DNA of 64,000 nt from an uncultured Bacteroides sp. (GCF_963676325.1 NZ_OY781099.1:3224001-3288000), one strand, 5' to 3'; positions 16,964-27,097 are shown, counted from the stretch's first letter. Program-made: numbers and translations. The notes: a model not told the origin generated them from the sequence alone.

Positions 16964-19022
16964 AAAAATAAAAGGAATTGTATTAGCCGGTGGATCAGGC
17001 AAAAGATTGTATCCCATTATTAAAGGAGTAAGTAAACAACTGCTTCCGGTTTATGATAAGCCAATGATATATTATCCTATTTCGGTTTTGATGTTAGCAG
17101 GTATTCGTGAAATACTTATTATTTCTACACCTCAGGATTTACCGGGATTTCGTAGATTGTTAGGTGATGGTTCCGATTATGGAGTCTCATTTGAATATGC
17201 AGAACAACCTTCTCCCGATGGATTGGCACAAGCTTTTATTATTGGAGAAAAGTTTATTGGAAAAGATTCTGTTTGTCTTGTTCTTGGAGACAATATTTTC
17301 CATGGTGCTGGATTTAGTACGATGTTAAGTGAAGCAGTTGAAAATGCAGAAAAAGATAAAAAAGCAACCGTTTTCGGTTATTGGGTTAATGATCCTGAAA
17401 GATATGGAGTCGCAGATTTCGATGAAAATGGTAATTGCCTATCTATTGAAGAGAAACCTGAACACCCTAAATCAAATTATGCTGTTGTAGGACTTTATTT
17501 CTGCCCTAATAAAGTGGTCAAAGTAGCTAAAAATATAAAACCATCAGCACGTGGAGAACTTGAAATTACTACTGTTAATCAAGAATTCCTCAATGATAGA
17601 GAGCTAAAGGTTGCTACACTTGGTCGTGGTTTTGCATGGCTTGATACAGGAACACATGATTCTTTATCTGAAGCTTCAAATTATATTGAAGTCATAGAGA
17701 AGCGTCAGGGACTGAAAGTTGCATGTCTTGAGGGTATTGCTTATCGTAAGAGATGGATAGATTCAAACAAGATGCGAGAACTAGCCCAACCTATGATAAA
17801 AAACCAATATGGTCAATACTTGCTGAAAGTTATTGACGAGAAGATGAAAAATATTAATTCAGACTCATTTAGAAAACAATCTATTATGAAAAATATAGTA
17901 ATTACAGGTGGTGCTGGATTTATAGGCTCACACGTTGTTCGCTTGTTTGTGAACAAATATCCTGAATATAATATTATCAATCTTGACAAACTTGCTTATG
18001 CGGGTAATCTTGCCAATCTTAAAGATGTAGAAGATAAACCAAACTATAAGTTTGTGAGGATGGATATCTGTGACTTTGATGCCTTTTACAAATTGATGCA
18101 AGACAAAAAGATAGATGGAATCATTCACCTTGCAGCAGAATGTCATGTAGACCGTAGTATCAAAGATCCATTTACTTTTGCTCGTACAAATGTTATGGGT
18201 ACTCTATCATTGCTTCAAGCAGCAAAATTATATTGGGAAGCATTACCTGAAAAATATGACGGTAAGAGATTCTACCATATCTCTACCGATGAAGTATATG
18301 GAGCTCTTGAAATGACTAATCCAGAAGAAATTGAACCTCCATTCACAACAACAGCATCAAGCTCAGAGCATCACTTAGCTTATGGTAAAGATTTCTTCTA
18401 TGAAGAAACGAAATATAATCCTCATTCACCATATTCAGCTAGTAAAGCAAGTAGTGACCACTTTGTTCGTGCATTCCACGATACTTATGGTATACCTACT
18501 ATAGTAACAAACTGTTCAAATAATTATGGTCCTTATCAGTTTCCAGAAAAGTTAATCCCTTTATTTATCAATAACATTCGCAATCGTAAACCATTACCAG
18601 TTTATGGTAAAGGAGAAAATGTTCGTGATTGGCTATATGTTGTGGATCATGCTCGTGCAATAGATACAATCTTCCATAATGGTAAGATTGCTGAAACATA
18701 TAACATTGGTGGTTTCAATGAATGGAAGAATATTGATATCATTCATACTGTTATCAAGACAGTCGACAGACTACTTGGTCGCTCAGAAGGTGCAGATCTT
18801 GATTTGATTACTTATGTAACAGACCGATTAGGACATGACGCTCGTTATGCAATTGATTCAACAAAACTTCAAAAAGAACTTGGATGGGAGCCATCACTTC
18901 AATTTGAAGAAGGTATTGAAGAAACCGTAAAATGGTATCTTGATAATGAGGACTGGATGAAAAACATAACAAGTGGTGATTACGAAAAGTATTATGCAAG
19001 TATGTATCATAATAAATATTAA
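16941..19022 (+). CDS. rmlAB: Fused RmlA-RmlB: glucose-1-phosphate thymidylyltransferase / dTDP-glucose 4,6-dehydratase
   Basis: One frame of up to 693 codons. Residues 11-298 are RmlA (GIVLAGGSGKRLYP, SKQLLPVYDKPMIYYP, LGDNIFHG, PERYGVADF); 316-693 are RmlB (MKNIVITGGAGFIGSH, AAECHVDRSI, STDEVYG, and YSASKASSDH with the YxxxK pair). The linker is about 17 residues with no stop. Together they make dTDP-glucose and then dTDP-4-keto-6-deoxyglucose. The start is odd: the codon where RmlA normally begins (MKGIVLAGG) is ATA at 16968-16970, five bases after the wza stop. The only usual alternative is the TTG at 16941, inside wza. RmlB could also start on its own ATG at 17886. RmlC and RmlD are absent. 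Confidence 0.85.
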   Translation: MLQWLNSRKIKGIVLAGGSGKRLYPIIKGVSKQLLPVYDKPMIYYPISVLMLAGIREILIISTPQDLPGFRRLLGDGSDYGVSFEYAEQPSPDGLAQAFIIGEKFIGKDSVCLVLGDNIFHGAGFSTMLSEAVENAEKDKKATVFGYWVNDPERYGVADFDENGNCLSIEEKPEHPKSNYAVVGLYFCPNKVVKVAKNIKPSARGELEITTVNQEFLNDRELKVATLGRGFAWLDTGTHDSLSEASNYIEVIEKRQGLKVACLEGIAYRKRWIDSNKMRELAQPMIKNQYGQYLLKVIDEKMKNINSDSFRKQSIMKNIVITGGAGFIGSHVVRLFVNKYPEYNIINLDKLAYAGNLANLKDVEDKPNYKFVRMDICDFDAFYKLMQDKKIDGIIHLAAECHVDRSIKDPFTFARTNVMGTLSLLQAAKLYWEALPEKYDGKRFYHISTDEVYGALEMTNPEEIEPPFTTTASSSEHHLAYGKDFFYEETKYNPHSPYSASKASSDHFVRAFHDTYGIPTIVTNCSNNYGPYQFPEKLIPLFINNIRNRKPLPVYGKGENVRDWLYVVDHARAIDTIFHNGKIAETYNIGGFNEWKNIDIIHTVIKTVDRLLGRSEGADLDLITYVTDRLGHDARYAIDSTKLQKELGWEPSLQFEEGIEETVKWYLDNEDWMKNITSGDYEKYYASMYHNKY

Positions 19023-19033
19023 TATATAAAGCG

Positions 19034-20377
19034 ATGAATATCCTTTCTAAGATTAACTCAGGTAGTGATAGAAGTATTACTGTAAAAAAAAACATTTTAG
19101 GTTCCCTTTTTGTAAAAAGTGTAAGTGTAGTAATTTCACTTTTGCTTGTACCTGTATCTCTTGGATATGTTTCACAAGAACTATATGGTATCTGGTTGAC
19201 TTTATCTTCTGTGATGATGATGCTGAGTTTTTTTGATATAGGATTTTCTCTAGGATTAAAAAATAAATTAGTAGAAGCTATTGCACTAAATCAGTTGGAG
19301 CAAGGACGTATATTAGTATCTTCCACCTACACAATGTTGATTGTAATCTTTATTCCACTATGTTTAATTTTACAAATTATCATACCCTTTATAGATTGGC
19401 CAGCATTTTTAAATGTTAATCCTATTTATTCCGATGAGATTCAGAAGTCCATGATTATTGTTATATCATGCTTTTGTATTCAAATGATATTAAATACAAT
19501 TACCGTTATATATGCAGCATTTCAGAAAGTTGCTATTTCAACGGCTTTTCCAGTGATTGGTAATTTGTTATCTCTAATTATTATCATTATTTTAGTACAT
19601 ACTAGTTCGTCCTCACTTGTTCTTCTAACGTTTGCTCTTTCAGTTGCCCCTGTTTTAATAATATTTATCGCCACAATAATACTATTTACCACAAAATTTC
19701 GAAACTTAAGGCCATCATTACATCTAGCAAAATATCAACAGATAAAGGAATTATGGAGCCTGGGTTATAAATTTTTTTTAATCCAAATACAGGTTGTAGT
19801 AATGTTCCAAGCAACAAATTTTTTAATTTCAAATATTTCGGGGCCAACGGAGGTGACGTCATATAATATATCATATAGGTATCTTAATGTTGCCCTAATG
19901 CTTTATAATATAATTCTCGGCCCCATGTGGCCAGCATTTACAGATGCCTACTCGAAACGTGATTATAAATGGCTTAATTATGTATACAAAAAAATGGTAT
20001 CAGTATTTTTCATTTCAGTTATAATAATGACAATTATGGTTTGTTTGTCACCATTCGCCTATAGAATATGGATTAAGAATATGGCTAAAATTCCGTGGAG
20101 TATGACAATTTCTGTTTTTATTTATATGCTAATTAATACATGGAATAATTTACAAACTATTTCATTAAATGGTTTTGGAAAAATAAAAGTCCAAACAATC
20201 ATTAGTATTTCTTGTGTAATAATTCATATTCCATTATCATTTTATTTAGGTAATTTGTATGGTGGATGTGGTGTATTATATTCTTTAGCCATTCTCACCA
20301 TGTTTTCTTCTATTATTTATTATATCCAGGTAAAAAAAATATTAAATGAAAATTCTTATGGTATATGGAATGAATAA
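19034..20377 (+). CDS. wzx: Wzx-type polysaccharide flippase
   Basis: 447 residues with 12-14 hydrophobic helices and the MATE/PST-like beginning (LGSLFVKSVSVVISLLLVP, then YGIWLTLSSV, then FDIGFSLGLKNKL). These proteins move lipid-linked repeat units across the inner membrane. It lies 11 bp after rmlAB and is followed 52 bp later by a sugar reductase gene. The AT-rich codon use matches the following genes and differs from the flanking wecA and wza. Confidence 0.82.
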   Translation: MNILSKINSGSDRSITVKKNILGSLFVKSVSVVISLLLVPVSLGYVSQELYGIWLTLSSVMMMLSFFDIGFSLGLKNKLVEAIALNQLEQGRILVSSTYTMLIVIFIPLCLILQIIIPFIDWPAFLNVNPIYSDEIQKSMIIVISCFCIQMILNTITVIYAAFQKVAISTAFPVIGNLLSLIIIIILVHTSSSSLVLLTFALSVAPVLIIFIATIILFTTKFRNLRPSLHLAKYQQIKELWSLGYKFFLIQIQVVVMFQATNFLISNISGPTEVTSYNISYRYLNVALMLYNIILGPMWPAFTDAYSKRDYKWLNYVYKKMVSVFFISVIIMTIMVCLSPFAYRIWIKNMAKIPWSMTISVFIYMLINTWNNLQTISLNGFGKIKVQTIISISCVIIHIPLSFYLGNLYGGCGVLYSLAILTMFSSIIYYIQVKKILNENSYGIWNE

Positions 20378-20429
20378 TACTTATGCTTTTTATTATTTAA
20401 TATTATGCAAATCAAATTATTAATTTATA

Positions 20430-21311
20430 ATGAAAAAGATAGCAATAATTGGTGGTCAAGGTTTTATAGGTAAGCATATAAGTGTATATTTAAAAAATAA
20501 AGGCATATCACCAATGATATACGACGTTCAAGATAGTGATGAACCTAATTACAGAAAAATTGATATCTCGTCCTCTACTTCTGTAGAAGATGTGGATTTA
20601 AATGTTGATTATATTTTTATGTTTGCAGGATTAACAGGTACTTATGTAGGATTCGACAAATATCAAACATATAATGCTATCAACGAAATTGGATTAATGA
20701 ATCTTTTGAATGCTATACGTAAATCTGAATTTCGTCCAAAAATTATCTTTCCATCTACTCGTTTGGTGTACAAAGGGAATGATAAGCCACTTAAAGAAAC
20801 CGATGAAAAAGAATGTAAAACCATCTACGCCGTAAACAAAATTGCATGTGAAGGTATTTTACAGGCTTACCATGAAAGCTTCGATATTCCTTATTCTGTA
20901 TTTAGAATATGTATTCCTTATGGAAATCTTCTATCCACAGATTATTCTTTTGGGACAATAGGATTTTTTATCAAGCAAGCCAAGGCTGGAAAGGATATTA
21001 CTTTATATGGAGGAGGAAACTTAAAAAGGACTTTTACGCACATGGAAGATTTATGCAATCAAATTGTTGAAGGTGCTTTTGACTCTAGAAGTAATGGTGA
21101 AGTTTTTAATATTGGTGGCGAAACCCTCTCACTAAAAGAAGCTGCTGAAATAATTGCAGAAAAATATGGAACAAATGTAGTCGATGTTCCTTGGCCTGAA
21201 AAAGATCTTCGTATTGAAAGTGGGCATACATATTTTGAGGATACAAAAATTCGGTCATTGCTTAACATGGGTAAATACAAGCAACTCCGTGATTTTTCAA
21301 AAGATATTTAA
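20430..21311 (+). CDS. NAD(P)-dependent sugar epimerase/4-ketoreductase (SDR)
   Basis: 293 residues. The N-terminus IAIIGGQGFIGKH is an extended-SDR nucleotide-binding motif, PSTRLVY carries the catalytic Ser/Thr and YAVNK the Tyr-x-x-x-Lys pair. GGGNLKRTFTHMEDL and FNIGGE are typical of the family. Between rmlAB and the 2,3-dehydratase gene, the likely job is the final 4-keto reduction of a dTDP-4-keto-2,6-dideoxy sugar. That role is inferred from context; the sequence alone fits several NDP-sugar epimerases and reductases. Confidence 0.75.
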   Translation: MKKIAIIGGQGFIGKHISVYLKNKGISPMIYDVQDSDEPNYRKIDISSSTSVEDVDLNVDYIFMFAGLTGTYVGFDKYQTYNAINEIGLMNLLNAIRKSEFRPKIIFPSTRLVYKGNDKPLKETDEKECKTIYAVNKIACEGILQAYHESFDIPYSVFRICIPYGNLLSTDYSFGTIGFFIKQAKAGKDITLYGGGNLKRTFTHMEDLCNQIVEGAFDSRSNGEVFNIGGETLSLKEAAEIIAEKYGTNVVDVPWPEKDLRIESGHTYFEDTKIRSLLNMGKYKQLRDFSKDI

Positions 21312-21322
21312 AATATAATAAT

Positions 21323-22762
21323 ATGAGAACGAGAAATGTATCAGATGCACAACTTGACTTCCTAGTCTCAGCTCTTAGCCACGGTTTATTTATGAGTACG
21401 GATGAAATCTTAACGTGGATGAAACAGCAAAACGAAGAAGTTGTGTCAAATATAAAGCAGATTCCAATTTCAGAGATGAAAGGCTGGAGCTATCGAGATG
21501 ATCGTATTCGTCATAATAGTGGGAAGTTCTTTAGTATAGATGGGATACGAATAAATACCAATTATCGTAATACACCAGAGTGGGATCAGCCAATAATAAA
21601 CCAACCAGAAATTGGTTTCCTTGGGTTCATTGTTAAGAAATTCAACGGGGTGATGCATTTTCTAATGCAAGCAAAGATAGAGCCTGGAAATCTTAATATT
21701 GTTCAGTTATCACCAACCCTGCAAGCAACTAGAAGCAACTATACTCGTGTACATGGAGGAAAATCACCAACATATCTAGAATATTTTAATGGAGAAAAGG
21801 ATGTTACGGTTCTTGTAGACCAATTACAATCAGAACAAGGATCACGTTTTTTACACAAACGCAATCGTAATATTATTGTAGAAGTTGACGAGAATGAAGA
21901 ACTTGAAGTAAAAACTGGTTTTATTTGGGCATCTCTCGGGCAGATTAAAGAACTATTACGCTATTCAAATATAATAAATATGGATAGTCGAACTGTAATA
22001 TCCTGTATCAAATTTGGAAGTTATTCTGAGTACTCATTAAAACTACTAGATGTTGTCAAGAATATGACCGGAATCCGCTCAACCAAACCAGACTCATTTA
22101 TGTATTCGGTTTTAAGTGCTGACAATCATCTTCATAATCTTCAGGATATCATTCAATGGATTACCTCTCTAAAATTTAAATATGAATTGGATGTGAAGCC
22201 TATTGGAATTTCTGAAATGAATCATTGGACTTATGACGGCAATAGTATTTTTCATGAAGATAGAAAATACTTTGACGTAATTGGTGTTAGAGTTGAGATA
22301 GGCAATCGTGAGGTCGTTTCATGGGATCAACCGATGGTTCGTTCAGCGCAAGAGGGTTTAATGGGATTCATAGTAAAGAATATAGATGGTATTTATCATT
22401 TTCTTGTTCAAGCAAAATTGGAATCAGGGAATTTTGATGTTGTAGAAATGGCTCCTACTGTTCAGTGTCTTACAGGAAACTATCGCAAAGGTAAGAACGA
22501 ATATTCCATTCCATATCTAGAGCAAGTACTAAATGCTCCTTCTGAAAAAATTTGGTATAGTAGTTATCAAAGCGAAGAAGGCGGAAGATTTTTTCAAGAA
22601 CAGAACCTTAACATTATTGTTGAGGTTGGTGAAGAATTCCCTATTGAGGTTGACGAAAACTATTGTTGGATGACTCTCAATCAAATGCTCTCATTCGTAA
22701 CATACAACAATTATTTAAATATTGCAGCTAGATCTCTTTTATCAGCTATAAGTTTCTATTAA
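21323..22762 (+). CDS. dTDP-4-keto-6-deoxyhexose 2,3-dehydratase (EvaA/TylCVI family)
   Basis: 479 residues built from two homologous halves (about 1-235 and 245-479). Both halves contain the family pattern: a tryptophan in GWSYRDDRI or HWTYDGNSI, then WDQPxxx, then G(F/M)(L/M)GFIVK, then HFLxQAKxExGN and xPTxQ with NY. This two-domain layout and these motifs are those of the NDP-hexose 2,3-dehydratases that remove the 2-hydroxyl of dTDP-4-keto-6-deoxyglucose. The family is best known from actinobacterial antibiotic sugars. The neighbouring Gfo/Idh/MocA gene would reduce the product at C3. Gap to it is one base. Confidence 0.85.
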   Translation: MRTRNVSDAQLDFLVSALSHGLFMSTDEILTWMKQQNEEVVSNIKQIPISEMKGWSYRDDRIRHNSGKFFSIDGIRINTNYRNTPEWDQPIINQPEIGFLGFIVKKFNGVMHFLMQAKIEPGNLNIVQLSPTLQATRSNYTRVHGGKSPTYLEYFNGEKDVTVLVDQLQSEQGSRFLHKRNRNIIVEVDENEELEVKTGFIWASLGQIKELLRYSNIINMDSRTVISCIKFGSYSEYSLKLLDVVKNMTGIRSTKPDSFMYSVLSADNHLHNLQDIIQWITSLKFKYELDVKPIGISEMNHWTYDGNSIFHEDRKYFDVIGVRVEIGNREVVSWDQPMVRSAQEGLMGFIVKNIDGIYHFLVQAKLESGNFDVVEMAPTVQCLTGNYRKGKNEYSIPYLEQVLNAPSEKIWYSSYQSEEGGRFFQEQNLNIIVEVGEEFPIEVDENYCWMTLNQMLSFVTYNNYLNIAARSLLSAISFY

Positions 22763-22763
22763 T

Positions 22764-23813
22764 ATGATAAAAATTGGTATAATTTGTCCTTCTGAAATAG
22801 CCTACAGAAGGTTTCTTCCATCTTTGCAAAAAGCAAATAAAGATTTCACATTTGTAGCTATTGCCATTGCCAGTCCCGAAGAATGGTTTGGCGATTTGAA
22901 CAAAGTTTCTATTGAAGATATTAATTATCAACAAAAGAGGGAAATGGTAAAGGCTCAAAGTTTTGTTGATAATTATGGGGGCGAAATCGTTGTGGGTTAT
23001 AACAATCTAGTCACTTCTAATGACATTGATGCAATTTATATACCTTTGCCACCTGCACTTCATTACCATTGGGCAAAGAAAGCTTTAAAAGCGGGGAAGC
23101 ATGTATTTGTCGAAAAACCGTCTACTACCAATCTTACAGACACAGACGATTTGATTAAAATTGCAAAAGATAATAAACTTGCTTTACATGAGAATTATAT
23201 GTTTATTTACCATAATCAATTAGAGGCATTAAGTAATGTTGTTAAAAAAGGTGAAATTGGAGATATACGTTTATATCGTATAAGTTTCGGATTCCCTTTG
23301 CGACAATTGAATGATTTTCGTTATAATAAAGAGCTTGGAGGAGGTGCACTATTGGATGCCGGAGGGTATTGCTTGAAATATGGGAACTATCTTCTTGGTG
23401 GAGATTCTAAAATAATTACAGCTCAAGCAAATAATATTAATGGATTTGAAGTCGAAATGTATGGTTCTGCCACAATGAAAAATAAAAACGGAGATATTGC
23501 TCAAATAGCTTTTGGAATGGATAATGACTATCGTTGTGATATAGAAATATGGGGCAGCAAAGGAACAATAACATCTAATCGTATTCTTACAGCACCTGCA
23601 GGTTTTATTCCATCATATACAATTAAAAAAAATCAGATTATTGAAAATCATAACCTGCCTGTAGATGATACATTCTTTAAATCTATACAGAAATTTTCTG
23701 AATGTATACAAAATGCAGATGAAAGAGAAAAACAATATAAGATCATACACAATCAAGAAGATTTAGTCGAACAGTTTAAATCATTTATACTCTACCATGG
23801 AGAAAAAAAATAG
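22764..23813 (+). CDS. Gfo/Idh/MocA family oxidoreductase, probable NDP-hexose 3-ketoreductase
   Basis: 349 residues with an N-terminal Rossmann fold (IKIGIICPSEIAYRRFLPSL), the family's IPLPPALHYHWAKKALKAGK segment and VFVEKP with the catalytic lysine. GGGALLDAGGYCL follows as in sugar 3-ketoreductases of the EvaA-partner type (TylCII, KijD10). Adjacent to the 2,3-dehydratase, it should convert the unstable 3,4-diketo intermediate to dTDP-4-keto-2,6-dideoxyglucose. It overlaps the next gene by 17 bases, so the two are translationally close. Confidence 0.82.
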   Translation: MIKIGIICPSEIAYRRFLPSLQKANKDFTFVAIAIASPEEWFGDLNKVSIEDINYQQKREMVKAQSFVDNYGGEIVVGYNNLVTSNDIDAIYIPLPPALHYHWAKKALKAGKHVFVEKPSTTNLTDTDDLIKIAKDNKLALHENYMFIYHNQLEALSNVVKKGEIGDIRLYRISFGFPLRQLNDFRYNKELGGGALLDAGGYCLKYGNYLLGGDSKIITAQANNINGFEVEMYGSATMKNKNGDIAQIAFGMDNDYRCDIEIWGSKGTITSNRILTAPAGFIPSYTIKKNQIIENHNLPVDDTFFKSIQKFSECIQNADEREKQYKIIHNQEDLVEQFKSFILYHGEKK

Positions 23814-25026
23814 AGTTATATTATCATCCTTTGGAGATTTATTCTTTGGGAAAACGTTACGTTTACTAAATAAAGATATAGAAATATCATATATCCAAGG
23901 TTATGTCCCATCTTTAACCATGGTAAAACTACTTAAATCAAGATTATTTGGAGGACGAACAGCTAACAGATTATGTAATAGATTTATGCCAGATTTAAAG
24001 CAGTCTATATATAGCACAGGTATTATTGAGCTAATAAGTGAAGCTATACTAAGATTGCCTATATCAGAGAAATCAGGAATACAAGCGTTTTTTCATAAGG
24101 TATATGGAAATAAATCAACAAAATTTATTAAAGATGCTGATATATTTCAAGTTAGATCTGGTTCGGGACGTGGAGGAGCAATAAAAACAGCAAAAGCTAG
24201 GGGAATGACAACTGTAGCCGACCACTCAATCGCTCATCCATTTGAGATGAATGAAATCCTTAGGCCTGAATATTTCAAATATGGCGTAAAATTTAGCATC
24301 GATCCCTACAAACCTTTTTGGAAAGGAGTATTACAAGATTGTAATGATGCAGATTATATATTAGTAAATTCAGATTATGTTAAAAACACATTCATTAAGT
24401 TTGGATATAAAAAAGAACAAATTAAAGTTATTTATTTAGGGGTAAGTGATAATTTTTTAGGCGTTAAAAATAGATACAAAATAAAGAATGAAGCACGTAT
24501 TTTATTCGTTGGAGAGTTTGGGTTCAGAAAAGGAGGAGAATATATACTTAAAGCATTAGATTTATTAAATAAATCCGAATTTAAATATAAATTAATCATA
24601 ATTGGGCCTACAAAAGGTTTCGAAAAAATACTAAACAATTACAAAGATCTTAATATAGATATTATTGGAAGTGTTTCATATGACGCTCTTGCTAATTATT
24701 ATAAAGAGTCTGATATATTCCTATTCCCATCTCTATGTGAAGGAGGAACTAGAGCTGGTATGGAAGCTATGGCCGCTGGATTACCAATTCTAGTAACAGA
24801 TAATTGTGGGCTACCTGTAACCAATGGAGAAAATGGAATAATCGTTCCTATAAAAGATTATATAGCAATTTTTGAACAACTTAAAAGATTGATTGCTTCT
24901 GAAGAGCTTAGAACTAAGATAGGTATAAAAGCAACTGATACAATTCGAGGAAAATATATGGTAAAGAATTATAAAGAAAATCTATTGAAGTTCTATGATG
25001 AAATTTTAAAAAATAAAGATAATTAG
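23797..25026 (+). CDS. GT4 family glycosyltransferase
   Basis: 409 residues with a GT-B fold: an N-terminal half beginning KNRVILSSFGDLFFGKTLRL and a C-terminal GT4 half with ILFVGEFGFRKGGEYILKAL, ESDIFLFPSLCEGGTRAGME and EAMAAGLPILVTDNCG, where the E-x7-E region binds the nucleotide sugar. It overlaps the 3-ketoreductase gene and may add the dideoxy sugar made by it, which is inference. The following 349 bp (25027-25375) contain no gene that I can see; they are AT-rich with no obvious promoter box or terminator. Confidence 0.82.
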   Translation: MEKKNRVILSSFGDLFFGKTLRLLNKDIEISYIQGYVPSLTMVKLLKSRLFGGRTANRLCNRFMPDLKQSIYSTGIIELISEAILRLPISEKSGIQAFFHKVYGNKSTKFIKDADIFQVRSGSGRGGAIKTAKARGMTTVADHSIAHPFEMNEILRPEYFKYGVKFSIDPYKPFWKGVLQDCNDADYILVNSDYVKNTFIKFGYKKEQIKVIYLGVSDNFLGVKNRYKIKNEARILFVGEFGFRKGGEYILKALDLLNKSEFKYKLIIIGPTKGFEKILNNYKDLNIDIIGSVSYDALANYYKESDIFLFPSLCEGGTRAGMEAMAAGLPILVTDNCGLPVTNGENGIIVPIKDYIAIFEQLKRLIASEELRTKIGIKATDTIRGKYMVKNYKENLLKFYDEILKNKDN

Positions 25027-25375
25027 AGACATCAAATAAATAGTTTCTTTCATATCAGTTATCTATATAATCTCAATAGTGTCTCCTAATAGATGTTAAT
25101 CCAAAATTTGCCTATATTTTCCCTTTTCAACCTGTCTTTTTACAGTTCTAGCAGGTATATAGTACTATATAAATGACCATCAATAGTATATTAGATACAT
25201 TCATATACTTATTAGACTTTACTCCCAAAAGAATATTTCTAAAGTGCGACAAATTTTTTGTTGCTATATTATTGTATTTAATAATAAAAATCCGTAAAAA
25301 AAAACGAATGTTAAGGCACTCGTGATATAATTTAATATCATACTGAATGAATAATATTTTTAACAACATGATAAT

Positions 25376-26599
25376 ATGAGTTTTTTAAGAAATTTCAAAA
25401 ATAACAAACTATTAACATGGGATTATCTTGCAGAAGTAGCTGGTGTTCATGTGATTCCTGTATTTATGGTCTTTTTCTTCTTTTTTTTATTATTTATAAA
25501 AAAAAGAATATATGCTCCTAAATTTTTATGGTTTTTTGTAATATTACTCTGCCATGGAATTATCATGTCCTGTTTCACTGGATATAATTTGGATAAATGT
25601 TTTCAGCAGGTTATCCTATTATTTTTAGTATTATACGGAAGTATACAAATTTATAATTATTGCAAAAGAAGTGCATTACAATGGTTTGTAATATATTTCA
25701 ACATGGCCCTTCTTTTATCAATTTTAGGTATTTTTCAATTTGTAATATCTATAGTATTTCATTATAATATTTTTCCCTACACTTTAGATTTTTATCCAAT
25801 AACACCAGCTGAAAGATTACATTCAATATTTATTGAACCTGGTTCTATTGCAGCCTTCTTGACGCCAGCTTTTAGTGTTGTTATTCTTTGTGATAATTTC
25901 TTTAACAAGAAAAAATGGAAAAGTGTCATAATATTACTTACTACAATTCTTACTTTCTCAACTACGGCTTATTTTATGTTAGTTATTGTTTTAATTATTA
26001 GGTTTTATAATTTCTTTAAAAAAGTAAGTATTGTATTTTTTATTTTTTTAGGAATTGCAATTACTTATGTTTCTGCGTATAAATATAAGCCTGATACTAG
26101 ATCAGACAATATAGCTAAAGAAATATCAGATATGTTAATGAAATTTTCAGACACATCTAATGCCTTTTCTTCAAAACTAACCCCTCATGATTTTGAGAGG
26201 CTGAATTTAAGTTCATATGCAACTATGACTAATTATTGGGTAGCTAACCATGCTCCTTATAGAATAATTGGTACAGGAATAGGAACACACCAACAAAATT
26301 ATGAAGCTTTATATAAGTCTAATTTTGAAATGTATGGTTTGAATAAAGAAGAAGGTTATTCTTTATTCAATAGATTATTTTCAGAATTTGGTTTTTTGGG
26401 ACTTTTCATTTATTTTCTATTTTTATATAAAATGTTTAATAAAAACAATATAGTTTCTATAAGTCTTTTACTATTTATAATTGGTTATCTAATAAGAGGA
26501 GGCCATTATTCTTTATATTGTACAGCGTTATTCCACGTTCTTTATTATATGAATAAGAAAGGAAATATCTCAAGTCAACAATTGTTAAATTCATTATAA
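25376..26599 (+). CDS. wzy: Wzy-like O-antigen/capsule polymerase
   Basis: 407 residues with about ten hydrophobic helices and a large central extracytoplasmic loop. The segment ERLHSIFIEPGSIAAFLTP resembles the R/H-x-x-S-x-x-x-EP motif of Wzy and O-antigen ligase-like proteins, and GIGTHQQNYEALYK fits the family's G.G.....Y pattern. It would polymerise flipped repeat units in the periplasm. Very AT-rich. It is followed by the IS66 remnant. Confidence 0.78.
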   Translation: MSFLRNFKNNKLLTWDYLAEVAGVHVIPVFMVFFFFFLLFIKKRIYAPKFLWFFVILLCHGIIMSCFTGYNLDKCFQQVILLFLVLYGSIQIYNYCKRSALQWFVIYFNMALLLSILGIFQFVISIVFHYNIFPYTLDFYPITPAERLHSIFIEPGSIAAFLTPAFSVVILCDNFFNKKKWKSVIILLTTILTFSTTAYFMLVIVLIIRFYNFFKKVSIVFFIFLGIAITYVSAYKYKPDTRSDNIAKEISDMLMKFSDTSNAFSSKLTPHDFERLNLSSYATMTNYWVANHAPYRIIGTGIGTHQQNYEALYKSNFEMYGLNKEEGYSLFNRLFSEFGFLGLFIYFLFLYKMFNKNNIVSISLLLFIIGYLIRGGHYSLYCTALFHVLYYMNKKGNISSQQLLNSL

Positions 26600-26740
26600 T
26601 CTAATTCTATAATTACTAACATTTATTTTTAATTTAAAAGGTTAGCAATCAAAATTGATGTATGTAAGCGTCCAATTTTCACGTCTTGCCATTAGTCAAT
26701 AATCTAGCTACTTTTGCATAGTCATCAAAAAAATGAGATT

Positions 26741-27097
26741 ATGTATAGTATTGAAGATTTAGAAAAGCTCTGGTTCCTCTACAAGTTGGAGGGTCAACCC
26801 AAAAATCTATCGATAGAATCGTTTTGCACTCAGCAGGGTGTTTCTTATCAAGCATTTTATAATTGGTTCTCTAAACGCAAGAAATCCATCGTTCCGGTGG
26901 AGATTGTTGGTATGCCGACAGATCAGTTATCGGAAGAGGTACAGCAAAAAGAAGATTCACTGTGTCAGGAAATCATCTGCAAGTGTGCCATACAAACGGT
27001 GGTCATTTCTTTGGAGAATGGCGTTCAACTATCCAAGAAGAATCTAAGCTATCAGGAGTTGCTCCGATTGGTAGAGAAATTGGAGGTTTTATGCTGA
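26741..27097 (+). CDS. IS66 accessory protein (TnpA-like, small orf)
   Basis: 118 residues from the ATG at 26741 (MYSIEDLEKLWFLYKLEGQP); a frame from a TTG at 26714 is not preferred. The segment IESFCTQQGVSYQAFYNWFSKRK is a helix-turn-helix like that of the small first protein of IS66 elements. It is the only gene of the element that looks intact. No transposition is expected without TnpB and TnpC. Confidence 0.75.
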   Translation: MYSIEDLEKLWFLYKLEGQPKNLSIESFCTQQGVSYQAFYNWFSKRKKSIVPVEIVGMPTDQLSEEVQQKEDSLCQEIICKCAIQTVVISLENGVQLSKKNLSYQELLRLVEKLEVLC

